DNA of 64,000 bases, from assembly GCA_965219175.1 (NCBI GenBank), contig CBDCNI010000001.1, forward strand, positions 2,542,001-2,606,000. Direction: 5' to 3'. The position numbers were made by a program, and so were the translations under genes. The stretch comes from JBBPZK01 sp965219175 (lineage in GTDB: Bacteria; Actinomycetota; Rubrobacteria; Rubrobacterales; Rubrobacteraceae). This document shows positions 40,926-49,880 of the stretch, one piece after another. The number at the start of each line of letters is the position of its first letter. Positions within the stretch are counted from its first letter, which is position 1. Below the pieces are notes generated by a model, which was given only the letters and a program-made list of their open reading frames with translations, did not search any database and was not told the origin of the DNA.

Positions 40926-41534
40926 TTAGCCTCTGTCTTCGATAGTTTTCATCAACAGGAGGGCAACCTCTCGCGCGCATTCCAGGGGACCGGTGCTGCG
41001 GCGCACCACGGCGGTTACCCAGGCGCCCTCCAGCAAGATGAGCAGACGCTCGGCGAGCGCCTCAGGGTCCGCGAACCCGGCTTCGGCCGCCAGGGTAGTC
41101 AGGTGCTCTCTAGTACCGTCTTTGTGCGCGCGGATCACGGCCCGCGCGGGATGATCGTCGTCCGTGATCTCCGCCGCAGCGTTGATGAACGCGCAACCTC
41201 GATACCCTTCCTCGTCGAAAAGATAATCCCCGTAAGCGTCGAAGGCCGCCAGAAGACGCTCGATCGGATCCTCCCAACGACCCGTAGCCCTCTCTAAAAC
41301 AACCCTCCAACGCGCGTCCCGACGCCGTAGATACGCCGCCACGAGCTCGTCCTTGGAACCGAAGTTGTTGTAGATGGTGATCTTGGAGACATCCGCCTCC
41401 CCGGCAATGGTGTCCACCCCGACAGCCCGTATTCCCTCCTCGTAAAACAACCTCGAAACCGTCTTCATAACCCTTTCAGCAGCCGGAGTCAGCCGCCCAA
41501 CACTCTCCACGGTAGACTCATCAGTCTTCTTCAT
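40926..41534 (-). CDS. TetR-family regulator
   Basis: A 202-aa repressor-type protein. ATG 41534 has GGGAG 9 nt upstream. The N-terminal helix-turn-helix reads MKTVSRLFYEEGIRAVGVDTIAGEADVSKITIYNNFGSKDELV. The C-terminal ligand domain has HPARAVIRAHKD and GFADPEALAERLLILLEGAW, a common AcrR/TetR_C pattern. It is divergent from an EamA transporter, and a near-perfect 20-bp palindrome lies between them, so it probably controls itself and the transporter. Confidence 0.9.
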   Translation of the reverse strand: MKKTDESTVESVGRLTPAAERVMKTVSRLFYEEGIRAVGVDTIAGEADVSKITIYNNFGSKDELVAAYLRRRDARWRVVLERATGRWEDPIERLLAAFDAYGDYLFDEEGYRGCAFINAAAEITDDDHPARAVIRAHKDGTREHLTTLAAEAGFADPEALAERLLILLEGAWVTAVVRRSTGPLECAREVALLLMKTIEDRG

Positions 41535-41567
41535 TTCCGTCGTCTCCCTCGTATATCCGTTCACATA

Positions 41568-41619
41568 ATTATACCAACCTGTCTGTTTACATCCACTCAT
41601 GAACATACCGGTCTGTTCA
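41568..41619. promoter_or_regulatory. TetR operator and divergent control region
   Basis: TGAACATACCGGTCTGTTCA at 41600-41619 is a 20-bp palindrome with one mismatched pair, centred on CCGG. A related half site, CTGTCTGTTTAC, occurs about 20 bp to its left. TATAAT with extended -10 (TGGTATAAT, minus strand, 41573-41568) is the likely promoter of the TetR gene, and the operators cover its -35 and upstream region. Confidence 0.65.
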
Positions 41620-41657
41620 TTTGTCGAATACAGCTATCGGATAGGAGGTGGAGCCGT

Positions 41658-42707
41658 ATGCCCAGGGCGGTTTACGAGTTGTTGGAGTTTGTGGGTCGTT
41701 CAGGGGAGAGAAGCGGTGGCTTCCTCTTCCGAGGTATGGAGGTTTCTCCGAAGGGTGTCCTGAAGGATCTGGGCGAGTGGGCGCAGCTCGGTGGCCGGCG
41801 GCCGGCGGTCTTCGCGTTGCTCCTGGCGATGGTCTTGTGGGGGTCTGTTTTCGTGGCGACGAAGGAGGTGCTGGAGGGAGCGGGGCCTTTCACCGTCGCG
41901 GCGGGGCGTTTTGCCATAGGGTTCGCGGCGCTCCTTCCACTGGCCCGCCGCGAGGGTTTCAGGGTGCGGATCATGTTCAGCCGGACCTACCTGTTGTTTG
42001 GTTTTACGGGGGTGTTTCTCGCGTATGGTTTGCAGAACCTGGCGCTCGTCTTCACCTCCGCCGGCAGCGCGGCCCTGGTCGTCGCAACACAGCCCGCCGT
42101 GATGGTGCTCATGGGAGCATTGTTCTTGGGGGAGCGGTTGCGGGTGGTGCGGCTCTTGGGCATTGGTCTGGCGATGTTGGGGTTGCTGCTGGTTGGTGTC
42201 GCGGCCTTTGGCGGCGGGGGCGCCGGCGCGCTATTGGGTGACGCGCTGATGGCGGTCTCCGTGCTCGCTTATGGGGCGTATGCGGTCCAGGGGAGGGTGC
42301 TCGGGATGGAGCATCCGCCCGCCCTCACCACGGCGGCAGGCTTCGGGGCGGGGTTGCTGTTCTTGCTGCCTTGCGCGGCGGGTGAGGTCTTCCTCGACGG
42401 GGCGCCGGAACTGGGGGCGCGAGGATGGCTCGCGCTCCTCTACCTCGGCGTCGTCACCACCGCAGCGACTTTCCTGCTGTGGAACTACGCGCTCCGGCAT
42501 CTGGAAGCGGGGGCGGCGGGACTGTACTTCAGTCTGGTTCCAGTCACGGGACTGGGGTTCGCCGTGTTGTTCGGAGGTCACGTGGGGCCCGTGGAACTAG
42601 CCGGAGGAGGGCTGGCCGTCGCCGGGGTGTTGCTCGGCAACCTCAAGGTCCGCGAACAGGTACGAGAGCATCCGGGAGAAGCGTGGCAGGGATCCAACGC
42701 CGCTTAG
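41658..42707 (+). CDS. EamA/DMT-family transporter under divergent TetR control
   Basis: A 349-aa transporter with an about 45-residue soluble N-terminus before the first helix (FALLLAMVLWGSVFVATKEVLEGAGPF), which is longer than usual. Two EamA repeats follow; the second includes LAYGAYAVQGRVLGMEHPPALTT. ATG 41658 has AGGAGG 10 nt upstream. The position opposite a TetR gene with a shared operator suggests inducible export of a small molecule. An internal ATG near residue 27 is an alternative start. Confidence 0.87.
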   Translation: MPRAVYELLEFVGRSGERSGGFLFRGMEVSPKGVLKDLGEWAQLGGRRPAVFALLLAMVLWGSVFVATKEVLEGAGPFTVAAGRFAIGFAALLPLARREGFRVRIMFSRTYLLFGFTGVFLAYGLQNLALVFTSAGSAALVVATQPAVMVLMGALFLGERLRVVRLLGIGLAMLGLLLVGVAAFGGGGAGALLGDALMAVSVLAYGAYAVQGRVLGMEHPPALTTAAGFGAGLLFLLPCAAGEVFLDGAPELGARGWLALLYLGVVTTAATFLLWNYALRHLEAGAAGLYFSLVPVTGLGFAVLFGGHVGPVELAGGGLAVAGVLLGNLKVREQVREHPGEAWQGSNAA

Positions 42708-42758
42708 ATCCAAGAGCCCGATAGATGATCCGATGACTGGATCAGTAGGCCGTCTCTC

Positions 42759-43457
42759 CTACCACCGACCTATCCGCAACTCCACGCGGCCGCTCTCCAG
42801 GGGCCGCCGATCTTTCCCGACCTCCTGGTAAGGTATGGAGACCTCGAAAGGCTCGGAGAACGGGTTCGGGTCGAGGCGCAGGGTCCGCTGGTCCGTCCAC
42901 TCCGGGGCGTAATTTTCGCCGTCGAACGAGAAACCGTCCGGATACGGCGGCGGGTAATCAGACCCGTCGGGCTCGTTGAGACAAACGAACAGGGAGAGCC
43001 CGTCGCAGAGCTTCAGGAACCGCAGGTTGCGGTCTATATTCTCCGCCTCTTCCCCGGACATCCCGGAGCGGAGCCTCTCCTGACGCCGGGACTCTCCGGT
43101 GACGAACCGGACCTCCACCTCCTTGTTCGAGTCCCGCATGAGGGTCGTGTAATGGAGGCTGCACAGGTACGCAGCGTAGAGGTCTTCCGTCTCTAGCCGG
43201 TCTAGGCCTTCCCTGTAAGCTTGGACCTTCGGCTCTGATGGATAATCCACGAATGAGTACGGACGGTCTCTCTCTTCGTTCCAGATCACCCTTTCGTCCG
43301 GTCTCTGCCAGGAAACGTCGTGGTTGGCTATGGCGTAGAGCGTTGACTCGCGTGGGAACGGTCCCCGCTTCCAGTGGCGGGCGAACTCGACCGAGACCTG
43401 GGCGTGCTCATGCTGCTTTACGAGCACGAAAGAGTTTGGTCGCTCGCGTGAGATCAT
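42759..43457 (-). CDS. DUF3891 family protein
   Basis: A 232-aa soluble protein with the DUF3891 pattern: VLVKQHEHAQVSVEFARHW near the start, YAIANHDVSWQ, and FLKLCDGLSLFVCLNEP. Several conserved His and Asp (QHEH, NHD, LHY) suggest a metal-dependent, HD-like all-helical core, but no reaction is established. ATG 43457 has GGAGG 4 nt upstream. Confidence 0.85.
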   Translation of the reverse strand: MISRERPNSFVLVKQHEHAQVSVEFARHWKRGPFPRESTLYAIANHDVSWQRPDERVIWNEERDRPYSFVDYPSEPKVQAYREGLDRLETEDLYAAYLCSLHYTTLMRDSNKEVEVRFVTGESRRQERLRSGMSGEEAENIDRNLRFLKLCDGLSLFVCLNEPDGSDYPPPYPDGFSFDGENYAPEWTDQRTLRLDPNPFSEPFEVSIPYQEVGKDRRPLESGRVELRIGRW

Positions 43458-43521
43458 TTACCCTCCATCTTTTCGGAAACTCCTCCGATAAGACTACAAC
43501 CGTGGAAAGGTTCCGGGCAAG

Positions 43522-44070
43522 CTAGAGCACGGGGCGCCGGTCGATGGCGAGCGGTACCTTGAGGGTCTCGTCTTCGAGGAAAGCGTCCTGGGCGTCCTCG
43601 AACGACTCAGCCGGCACGGTGGCGAGCACGAGCGCGAACCCGGAAGAGAAACCATCCTCCCATTGGGATGCGAGGTTTTCAGGCAGCCCCATGCCGAGCA
43701 CTTTCTTCTCCAGGCGCGGGAGCCGGTGGTAGATGACGAGCCCTACGACGGCGATCAGCATCATAACGGCCTGAACGATGATCCCAAGTGGCAGACTGAC
43801 GGCGCCCATCAAGACGCTGACGGCCGTGACCCCGAGGAACGTGCTGGCGAACTCGAACCACTGCATGCGCGTGAGACCGAACTCCACCCTCCGCACGCGG
43901 GCTTCTGGAAGCGTCTTTCGAACCAACGCCTCGTCCCGGCGCCGCAACAGGACGGTAACTGAATCGGCCGTCACGCCCTCCTCTACGAGCCGGTCTTCGA
44001 GCGTCAGTAGAGCCTGAATGTCCGGGGCGATGGCTCCCAGGGTGTAGTAGCGTGGAATCCTCATGCTCAC
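43522..44070 (-). CDS. Hypothetical membrane protein
   Basis: A 182-aa protein I do not recognise. Residues about 10-65 look like a small soluble alpha/beta domain. Two hydrophobic segments follow (FEFASTFLGVTAVSVLMGAVSLPLGII and VQAVMMLIAVVGLVIY, about 75-115). The rest is acidic. The domain order recalls proteins that sense or buffer stress at the membrane, but no family is claimed. The start is GTG 44070 or ATG 44064; no ribosome site is clear. Confidence 0.65.
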   Translation of the reverse strand: MSMRIPRYYTLGAIAPDIQALLTLEDRLVEEGVTADSVTVLLRRRDEALVRKTLPEARVRRVEFGLTRMQWFEFASTFLGVTAVSVLMGAVSLPLGIIVQAVMMLIAVVGLVIYHRLPRLEKKVLGMGLPENLASQWEDGFSSGFALVLATVPAESFEDAQDAFLEDETLKVPLAIDRRPVL

Positions 44071-44108
44071 TTTCTACCTTACCGTTGTCTGAGAGCCGGT
44101 AAGTCGCT

Positions 44109-44645
44109 TCACGCGAGGGTGTCAGCCGCTTCGAGAAAAGCGATTGCCACGACCAGCCCGATCAGGGCGCCGGCGAACACATCGAAGGGATAATGGACGC
44201 CGAGGTAAACGCGGGAGAGGGCGACTAGAAAGCCAGCGAGTAGGAGCGCCGGCGCGAAAGCCGGATAGATCGCGGAGAGTGTTAGAGCCCCGGCGGCGGC
44301 CGTCGCGGAGTGTCCCGAGGGAAACGAGCTGGAGGAAGGCGTCTTTATGAGCGGTAAGATCTCCTTGTCGTGAATAAAGGGCCGTGTCCGGTCGAAAAGA
44401 TACTTAGTCCCCTCGGCGATCGTCCAGGAAGCCGCAACCGACCCCCACGGCACCACTAGATGGGCCGGACGCAACAACCCACCGGCCACGAACCCTCCGG
44501 CCGCGAGAACTCCCCACAGAGAACCAGCCGTCCCGACCACCGTAAAACCACGCAACACGCTGGTCAACGGCGGCCATTTGGCACGAAAAACGACCCGGAA
44601 CAGCCTCCGGTCCAGGGCCACTATTTCTCTCAGAATACTATCCAC
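44109..44645 (-). CDS. PAP2-family phosphatase
   Basis: A 178-aa membrane phosphatase. The three PAP2 signatures are present: KYLFDRTRPF (KX6RP), SSFPSGHSATAAAG (PSGH), and SRVYLGVHYPFDVFAG (SRX5HX3D). Around five helices surround them. Such enzymes dephosphorylate undecaprenyl pyrophosphate or phosphatidic acid on the outer face of the membrane. GTG 44645 has GGGAGA 7 nt upstream. Confidence 0.9.
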   Translation of the reverse strand: MDSILREIVALDRRLFRVVFRAKWPPLTSVLRGFTVVGTAGSLWGVLAAGGFVAGGLLRPAHLVVPWGSVAASWTIAEGTKYLFDRTRPFIHDKEILPLIKTPSSSSFPSGHSATAAAGALTLSAIYPAFAPALLLAGFLVALSRVYLGVHYPFDVFAGALIGLVVAIAFLEAADTLA

Positions 44646-44769
44646 GCTTCACTCTCCCGGACGGTTCAAGACGCCGGACATTCTACCCGCTACTAGACGC
44701 GTTTTTGCAGCGCGAGATTCTCCTAGATTCGTCCGTGGTCTCGCTCGGGGTTGCGCGTAAGCTCAGGTT

Positions 44770-44789
44770 CGAGGAGGTTCACCTCCTCG
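44770..44789. terminator. Hairpin downstream of the FNT channel gene
   Basis: CGAGGAGG (44770-44777), TTCA, CCTCCTCG (44782-44789) form a perfect 8-bp stem with a 4-nt loop, 41 nt past the FNT stop. There is no T run. It may end or stabilise that transcript. Confidence 0.45.
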
Positions 44790-44829
44790 TGTACCTTATT
44801 CCGCAGAGGTAATAGCGTCTACGGATCTA

Positions 44830-45621
44830 TTATTTCGACTTGCGGGACTTCTTTCTGAGAGGCTTTGCTTTTGAGCCTACTACCTGCCCGAAGTTGAGGA
44901 GCGTCACGAGGACCACGCCGCCGACGATGTTACCGATGGTGGTCGGCAGCAGAAAGCTGTCGAGGTATCTCAAAAAGGAAGTATGACCCGCGAAGACGCT
45001 CATCAGGATCTCCGAGGAACCGGCGATGCAGTGGGCGAGGCCGGCGGCGGGAATCAGGAAAGCTATGACGTAGATAAAGAAGATCTGGGAGATAGTGTCG
45101 CGAGAAGAAGCCACGAGCCAGGCTATGAGCGCCACCAGCCAACCACCGAACACGGCCTTGATAACGGTCGTCCAGAACCCGTAAGCCAACAAATGGTCCA
45201 CTTCCTTGAGTAGGAGGTCCATGGGAAGGCCCTCCAGAACTTTCCCGTAGACTACGACGGCGGCGAAGATCGTGGTGCCGAGCAGGTTGGAGAAGAAGAT
45301 CACCGTCCACATCCGAATCATGTTCGGGAACTGCCGGTGGTTGGTCAGAACGACGGTTACGGGCGTTACGGTGTTCTCAGTGAACAGTTGGGCGCGGCCC
45401 AGGATCACGATCAGGAACCCTATCGGATAGACCAGCATGGCCGCGAGCCCTATCTTGCCGGTCATCGCCCCGACGACCGCCATGGCGACCACCCCGAACG
45501 ACAGGTTCAGACCGGCGGCCAACCCGGAGAAGGCGAGCCCAGCGCTGGCCCGTTCGAGTTCTTTCTGTCCATCCTCGACAACGGTTTCGAGGATCTCACC
45601 TGCTGTCTTGGTCGTAGCCAT
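44830..45621 (-). CDS. Formate/nitrite transporter (FNT) family channel
   Basis: A 263-aa six-helix channel. Family features are AGLAFSGLAAGLNLSFGVVAMAV, the loop GRAQLFTENTVTPV, and the second-half FLIPAAGLAHCIAGSSEI. The Lys-rich C-terminus (SKAKPLRKKSRKSK) is cytoplasmic. FNT pentamers pass formate, nitrite, acetate or hydrosulfide. The ATG at 45621 has no ribosome site; a weak promoter (TTGCTA, 17 nt, TAGTAG) ends 9 nt before it, so it may also be leaderless. Confidence 0.9.
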   Translation of the reverse strand: MATTKTAGEILETVVEDGQKELERASAGLAFSGLAAGLNLSFGVVAMAVVGAMTGKIGLAAMLVYPIGFLIVILGRAQLFTENTVTPVTVVLTNHRQFPNMIRMWTVIFFSNLLGTTIFAAVVVYGKVLEGLPMDLLLKEVDHLLAYGFWTTVIKAVFGGWLVALIAWLVASSRDTISQIFFIYVIAFLIPAAGLAHCIAGSSEILMSVFAGHTSFLRYLDSFLLPTTIGNIVGGVVLVTLLNFGQVVGSKAKPLRKKSRKSK

Positions 45622-45755
45622 CAGTAGAGGCTACTACATAAGGTCTACGCTTCTAGCAAGCGGTATCACACGCATCTTCCCCTCTCCTCTTGACTCCTTC
45701 TAAAGTAGAATAGGCCGCGACTCGAAAGTTACCTCTCTAAAGCAGGAGTGAGAAC

Positions 45756-46022
45756 ATGAGAAAAGAACTTGTACAGGAAGTCATCGACGAGGCCCGCAAC
45801 GAGGAGGCGAACCTCGTTATCTGGGACAGGAGGGACACCTTCACCGTAGAGTCAGGGGACCTCGTCAATTTGGAGATCTCCGACGACTACCTCAAGGCGA
45901 AGATGCAGGACGGGCGGGCGACCGTCTTCGTGGAGCACGACTCCATATACAAACTCGTCATAGAGAAAGAACGCTCCCGCCGAACCGGCGTCCGGGCCGG
46001 CTTCGGAGCTTCCGACGAATAA
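45756..46022 (+). CDS. Hypothetical protein (88 aa)
   Basis: A small soluble acidic protein with ATG 45756 behind GGAG. The pattern IWDRRDTFTVESGDLVNLEISDDYLKAKMQDGRATVFVEHDSIYKL looks like a compact beta domain such as an SH3- or S1-like fold, but no family is recognised. It is convergent with rpiA, 18 nt apart, and divergent from the FNT gene. Confidence 0.7.
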   Translation: MRKELVQEVIDEARNEEANLVIWDRRDTFTVESGDLVNLEISDDYLKAKMQDGRATVFVEHDSIYKLVIEKERSRRTGVRAGFGASDE

Positions 46023-46040
46023 TTACCGGCTAGCGGATGG

Positions 46041-46736
46041 CTAACCGTCCGGCGATAGCCTCGTAACTTCAGCGCCCGAACCTGAGTCGCGGGCCACGAA
46101 CGCCTCGAATGCGAGCCCGACGAAGAGCCCGCATTCGAGGGCGCCTGGTATGCTTTTTATCTCGACTTCCAGCGGCCCAGGGTCGTCTATGGATGAAAAG
46201 AGACAGTCTATCGTGTAGTGCCCGCCGTCGGTCACGAACGGCTGCGACTCGTCCATCCTGAGCGTCGGCTCGCAGCCCAAAGCCGCGAGTGAGCGCAGGG
46301 TCGCCTCCCACCCGAATGGGTCTACCTCCACTGGCAGAGGGCCTCTGCCCAGGGCTTCGACGAGTTTCGAGTCGTCGGCGACGACTATCAAGCCGTCCGT
46401 GCCGGAGGATGCGACGATCTTCTCGCGCAAGAGGGCTCCGCCGAGACCTTTGATCAGGCCCAGGGATGGGGAGATCTCATCGGCCCCGTCTATCGTGACC
46501 TCAGGGTCGGCGTCTGCAAGCGAAACCACCTCTATTCCCTCCTCCCGCGCCAGTTCCGCCGTCCGCTCCGAAGTCGGAATCCCCCGGATGTCCCGTAGTT
46601 CCCCCGAAGAGATTAGCTCCCCGATCCTCGTAACCGCCCACGAAGCCGTCGAACCAGTCCCGAGCCCGACCACCATACCGCTCTTTACACCGGCTTCTAC
46701 AGCGGCGTATGCGGCGGCCTTTTTTAATTCCTCCAT
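46041..46736 (-). CDS. rpiA: Ribose-5-phosphate isomerase A
   Basis: A 231-aa isomerase of the pentose phosphate pathway. The phosphate-binding GLGTGSTASWAV, the active-site IDGADEISPSLGLIKGLGGALLREKIVA with catalytic Asp and Glu, and VVADDSKLVEALGRGPLPVEV are all present. ATG 46736 has GGGGGAG 2 nt upstream. It interconverts ribose 5-phosphate and ribulose 5-phosphate. Confidence 0.94.
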   Translation of the reverse strand: MEELKKAAAYAAVEAGVKSGMVVGLGTGSTASWAVTRIGELISSGELRDIRGIPTSERTAELAREEGIEVVSLADADPEVTIDGADEISPSLGLIKGLGGALLREKIVASSGTDGLIVVADDSKLVEALGRGPLPVEVDPFGWEATLRSLAALGCEPTLRMDESQPFVTDGGHYTIDCLFSSIDDPGPLEVEIKSIPGALECGLFVGLAFEAFVARDSGSGAEVTRLSPDG

Positions 46737-46783
46737 CTCTCCCCCAAGAAAGTGGAGGCCGGTAAGTCCTTACCAGCCTCCTT

Positions 46784-46990
46784 CTACCCCACTACCTCGA
46801 CCTTCGAGGCTTGCTTGCCCCGCCGTCCGTCGATGACCTCGAACTCTACTTTCGCCCCCTCGTCGAGGCTCTTGAAGCCCTCACCCACTATCTCGGGGAA
46901 GTGGACGAAGAGATCCTCGCCATCTTCCTCGTTCTCGATGAAGCCGTAGCCCTTCTCCTCGGAGAACCACTTTACCCTGCCGCGCGCCAC
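46784..46990 (-). CDS. Cold-shock domain protein
   Basis: A 68-aa CspA-type protein: VKWFSEEKGYGFIENEEDGEDLFVHFPEIVGEGFKSLDEGAKVEFEV. RNP1 is KGYGFI and RNP2 is DLFVHF, so single-stranded RNA and DNA binding is expected. GTG 46990 has GGAGG 4 nt upstream. No long structured cold-shock leader is seen. Confidence 0.94.
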   Translation of the reverse strand: MARGRVKWFSEEKGYGFIENEEDGEDLFVHFPEIVGEGFKSLDEGAKVEFEVIDGRRGKQASKVEVVG

Positions 46991-47094
46991 GACACCTCCA
47001 GTCCTACCCGCCGGAGTCTCCAGCGGCGAAGCGGCACTTTACCATTCCACGATTCGGGAAACAATCCCGGCAACTGCCTCTATGGCCGTGGCGT

Positions 47095-48273
47095 CTAACC
47101 TTTTCGGGGTTGGGTCGCGAGCTTTACCTCGACCTGCCTGGGTTTCTCGTTCGGGGTGACGACCGTGAGCTTTATGCGGTCGCCGGGTTTGAGGGTGTTG
47201 ACCACGTTTATGACGTCGTCCGGGGTCTCCACCTGCTCTCCATTCGCCTCGGTTATGACGTCCCCGAGCGGGATCTTCCCGAGCCCGCCGATGTCTTTCT
47301 TCTTGCCACCGGAGATGCCGGCCTTTTCCGCCGGGCTACCCTTGACGGTCTCGCTCACTATGGCCCCGTGCGAGGGCAGGCCGTACTTTTTCTTGAGCGT
47401 CTCATCCGAGAGGGCGGCGTAGGCGCCGATCTCCCCGATGCCCGCCTGGAACATCCTCACCCCGATGTAGCCGTGCTCGACCTTGCCAGTCGTCCCGAGT
47501 TGCTTGACCACAGTTTTCACAGTGTTTATCGGGATGGCGAACCCGACGCCCTGAGAAGCGCCAGTCTGGGAGGCGATCTGGGCGTTTATCCCGATGACCG
47601 TGCCGCCCGAGTCGAGTAACGGCCCGCCGGAGTTGCCTGGGTTTATGGCCGCGTCAGTCTGCACGGCGTTGCTTATGGTGTAGTTGTTCGGTGCTTTTAT
47701 AGGACGCCCGATGGCGCTGACGATACCGCTCGTCACACTGATCCCAACGTTCAGAGGGTTCCCGATGGCGACCACCGGCTCACCCACCCCGACCGATTTC
47801 GAGTCACCGAGCGTAAGCGGCGCGAGCAATTTCTCCGGGGCGTCAACTTTTAGCAGCGCAACGTCGGTGGATGGGTCTTCCCCGACTACCTTCGCCTCCT
47901 TGCGCGCGCCATTGGCGAACTGCACCGAGATTCCGTCCGCCCCCTCGACTACGTGCTGGTTGGTGATGATGTGACCGTTCTTGTCCAGCACGAACCCGGA
48001 ACCCCCAGCCGCGCCCTGCTTCGAAGCCACGTCCACGCTGACGACGCCGGGACCGTCTCGTTTGTATACCTTGCGCGCAGAGAAATCGGAACCGCCCGTC
48101 GAAGCGACACTACTTTGCGAGGGCGCGGGAGCTTCCTTAATCGTCACGTTGCCGGACTGATCGCCCAACCCAGACGACTGTGTCCCGAACCCGAACACCC
48201 CGATCAAAACTAGCGCGGCGGCGATCAAACCGCCAACGAGGGCCGAAACTATCGCCGTAAGTATGGTCTTCAG
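47095..48273 (-). CDS. HtrA/DegP-family serine protease (probable CTG start)
   Basis: A trypsin-like protease with one N-terminal membrane anchor, trypsin domain (about 60-260) and a PDZ domain (about 280-385). The triad is visible: His in ITNQHVVEGA, Asp in DPSTDVALLKV, Ser in INPGNSGGPLLDSGG. The first ordinary start is TTG 48228 inside the hydrophobic segment. Extending upstream in frame gives LKTILTAIVSALVGG, a full signal anchor, beginning at CTG 48273 with AAGGAAAG about 4 nt upstream. I therefore place the start there (392 aa). It lies 28 nt after the kinase stop. Confidence 0.85.
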   Translation of the reverse strand: MKTILTAIVSALVGGLIAAALVLIGVFGFGTQSSGLGDQSGNVTIKEAPAPSQSSVASTGGSDFSARKVYKRDGPGVVSVDVASKQGAAGGSGFVLDKNGHIITNQHVVEGADGISVQFANGARKEAKVVGEDPSTDVALLKVDAPEKLLAPLTLGDSKSVGVGEPVVAIGNPLNVGISVTSGIVSAIGRPIKAPNNYTISNAVQTDAAINPGNSGGPLLDSGGTVIGINAQIASQTGASQGVGFAIPINTVKTVVKQLGTTGKVEHGYIGVRMFQAGIGEIGAYAALSDETLKKKYGLPSHGAIVSETVKGSPAEKAGISGGKKKDIGGLGKIPLGDVITEANGEQVETPDDVINVVNTLKPGDRIKLTVVTPNEKPRQVEVKLATQPRKG

Positions 48274-48301
48274 GATGCTTTCCTTCCGTGGCTTTGCGCT
48301 A

Positions 48302-49852
48302 TTATATTCGCCGGACCTCCACGCTCCAGTAATTAACCTTCCACTGTCCGCCCTCGTCGACGAGAGTCCAGGTCCCCGTGTTGCGCTCGGTATGATCGAC
48401 GTGTACAGCTATCGTGGTACCCGTGACCGTCGCCGTGTCACCGTTCACCGTGGCCGTCGGCCCCTGGATGAACCTTATGCTTTCGAGGGTGTCGAACGTA
48501 CCGGCCCAATTCGCCTCGGAACCGACCGTGTTTTGCTTTGACTTGGTGGAGAGTAGATCGTAAGACGCATTGTAGTTTTTCGCAGCGGCGCTCGTGTACA
48601 TTTCCTCTACCGTTTTTTCGGCCGCCGCCGCCGTCAAACCACCCGCTGAACCGTTCTGCTCTCCGGAAGTCTGGGCCGTCTGCTGGGGAACGGTCTTCTG
48701 TTCCGAAACGGTTGCTTGGGGCCGGGCAGCCGCCTGCTGGGAAGACTTCTTCCGAACAGGCGCTCGCTTTTTGGCTTCCTGACGGGGAGGTTTCTGTACG
48801 CCGGCCGACGGCCGGGCTTCTTTCTTACCGCCCTGCGGCGAACCGGCGTTGGTCCCAATAAGGTTGGGAACCGCCAGCGCCAAGCCGGCCAGAGCCACGA
48901 CGACCAGCAAAGCGAGGAGCGCGAGCAAACCCCGCGCGCGTTGCCGGTTGCCGGATCTCGCCGACGGCCCCGGACGACCTCGTCCAGCCGACGCGGGCTC
49001 CCGGACGGTCGGTGAGACCCTGGTGCGGTCACTGGGCGCAGGCTTACGGAACTCCGCTAGACGGCCGCGAACCTCTTCTGCGGTGGGACGAGCGTCGGGG
49101 TCTTTCGCCAGACAATCGAGGATCAAGGTTTCCATCGCCGGTCCAACCGTGGCGCCGTTCTCTCGGGGTGGGATCGGGTTCCTCGTAGCGTGCTGGTCGG
49201 CCAACTCCAGCGGGCTCCCGGTAAAAGGCGCTTCCCCGGTCGCCGCTTGGTAGAGCGTTACGCCCAAAGAGTAGACGTCGCTCTTGGCCGTCGCCTTCTC
49301 GCCCCGCAACTGTTCCGGAGAAGAGTAGAGGGCCGTGCCGAGGTAGGTGCCGGTACGGGTGGCGTGGGTGGCGTCGAAGGCGCGGGCGATCCCGAAGTCC
49401 GTCAGTTTGGGGCCTCCGGCGCTATCGAGGAGTATGTTGTGCGGCTTCACGTCCCGGTGGATCACACCGCGCCCGTGGGCGTGAGCCAGGGCAGAGGCCG
49501 CACCGGTCCCGATCCGGACGAGTTCTCCCTCTTCCAGGGAGCCTTTCTGATCCACGAGCTGTTTGAGGTCACCGCCGGAGACGTACTCCATGACGATGTA
49601 AGAGACTTCTCGGCCATCCAGGTCAGCTTCACCGGCGTCATAGACCTGTACGATATTCGGGTGAGAGAGCCTCGCGAAAGTGCGCCCCTCGCGTCGGAAG
49701 CGGTCGGAGATATCCGACCCCGCGAAGCCCGGTTTGAGGATTTTGACCGCCACGGTACGGCCGAGAACCTCGTCAGCGCCGAGAAATACCCGCGCCATAC
49801 CACCCGACCCGAGCTCGCGTTCGAGCCGGAAACGTCCCTTCAGCAGGCTCAT
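48302..49852 (-). CDS. Membrane Ser/Thr protein kinase (PknB-like)
   Basis: A 516-aa Hanks-type kinase. The kinase domain (about 8-270) has GSGGMARVF, VAVKILKP, HRDVKPHNILL, LTDFGIA and SSPEQLRGE. A basic Pro-rich link leads to one membrane helix (LLALLALLVVVALAGLALAVPNLI, about 310-333). Outside lies a Lys/Gln/Ala-rich spacer and a C-terminal about 115-residue domain (EKTVEEMYTSAAAKNYNASYDLL ... VEVRRI) resembling an NTF2-like sensor. PASTA repeats are absent. It starts at ATG 49852 behind AAGGGG and is followed by HtrA in the same operon. Confidence 0.92.
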   Translation of the reverse strand: MSLLKGRFRLERELGSGGMARVFLGADEVLGRTVAVKILKPGFAGSDISDRFRREGRTFARLSHPNIVQVYDAGEADLDGREVSYIVMEYVSGGDLKQLVDQKGSLEEGELVRIGTGAASALAHAHGRGVIHRDVKPHNILLDSAGGPKLTDFGIARAFDATHATRTGTYLGTALYSSPEQLRGEKATAKSDVYSLGVTLYQAATGEAPFTGSPLELADQHATRNPIPPRENGATVGPAMETLILDCLAKDPDARPTAEEVRGRLAEFRKPAPSDRTRVSPTVREPASAGRGRPGPSARSGNRQRARGLLALLALLVVVALAGLALAVPNLIGTNAGSPQGGKKEARPSAGVQKPPRQEAKKRAPVRKKSSQQAAARPQATVSEQKTVPQQTAQTSGEQNGSAGGLTAAAAEKTVEEMYTSAAAKNYNASYDLLSTKSKQNTVGSEANWAGTFDTLESIRFIQGPTATVNGDTATVTGTTIAVHVDHTERNTGTWTLVDEGGQWKVNYWSVEVRRI

Positions 49853-49880
49853 CCGAGCCCCTTGGAGCCTCTCTCCCGGA

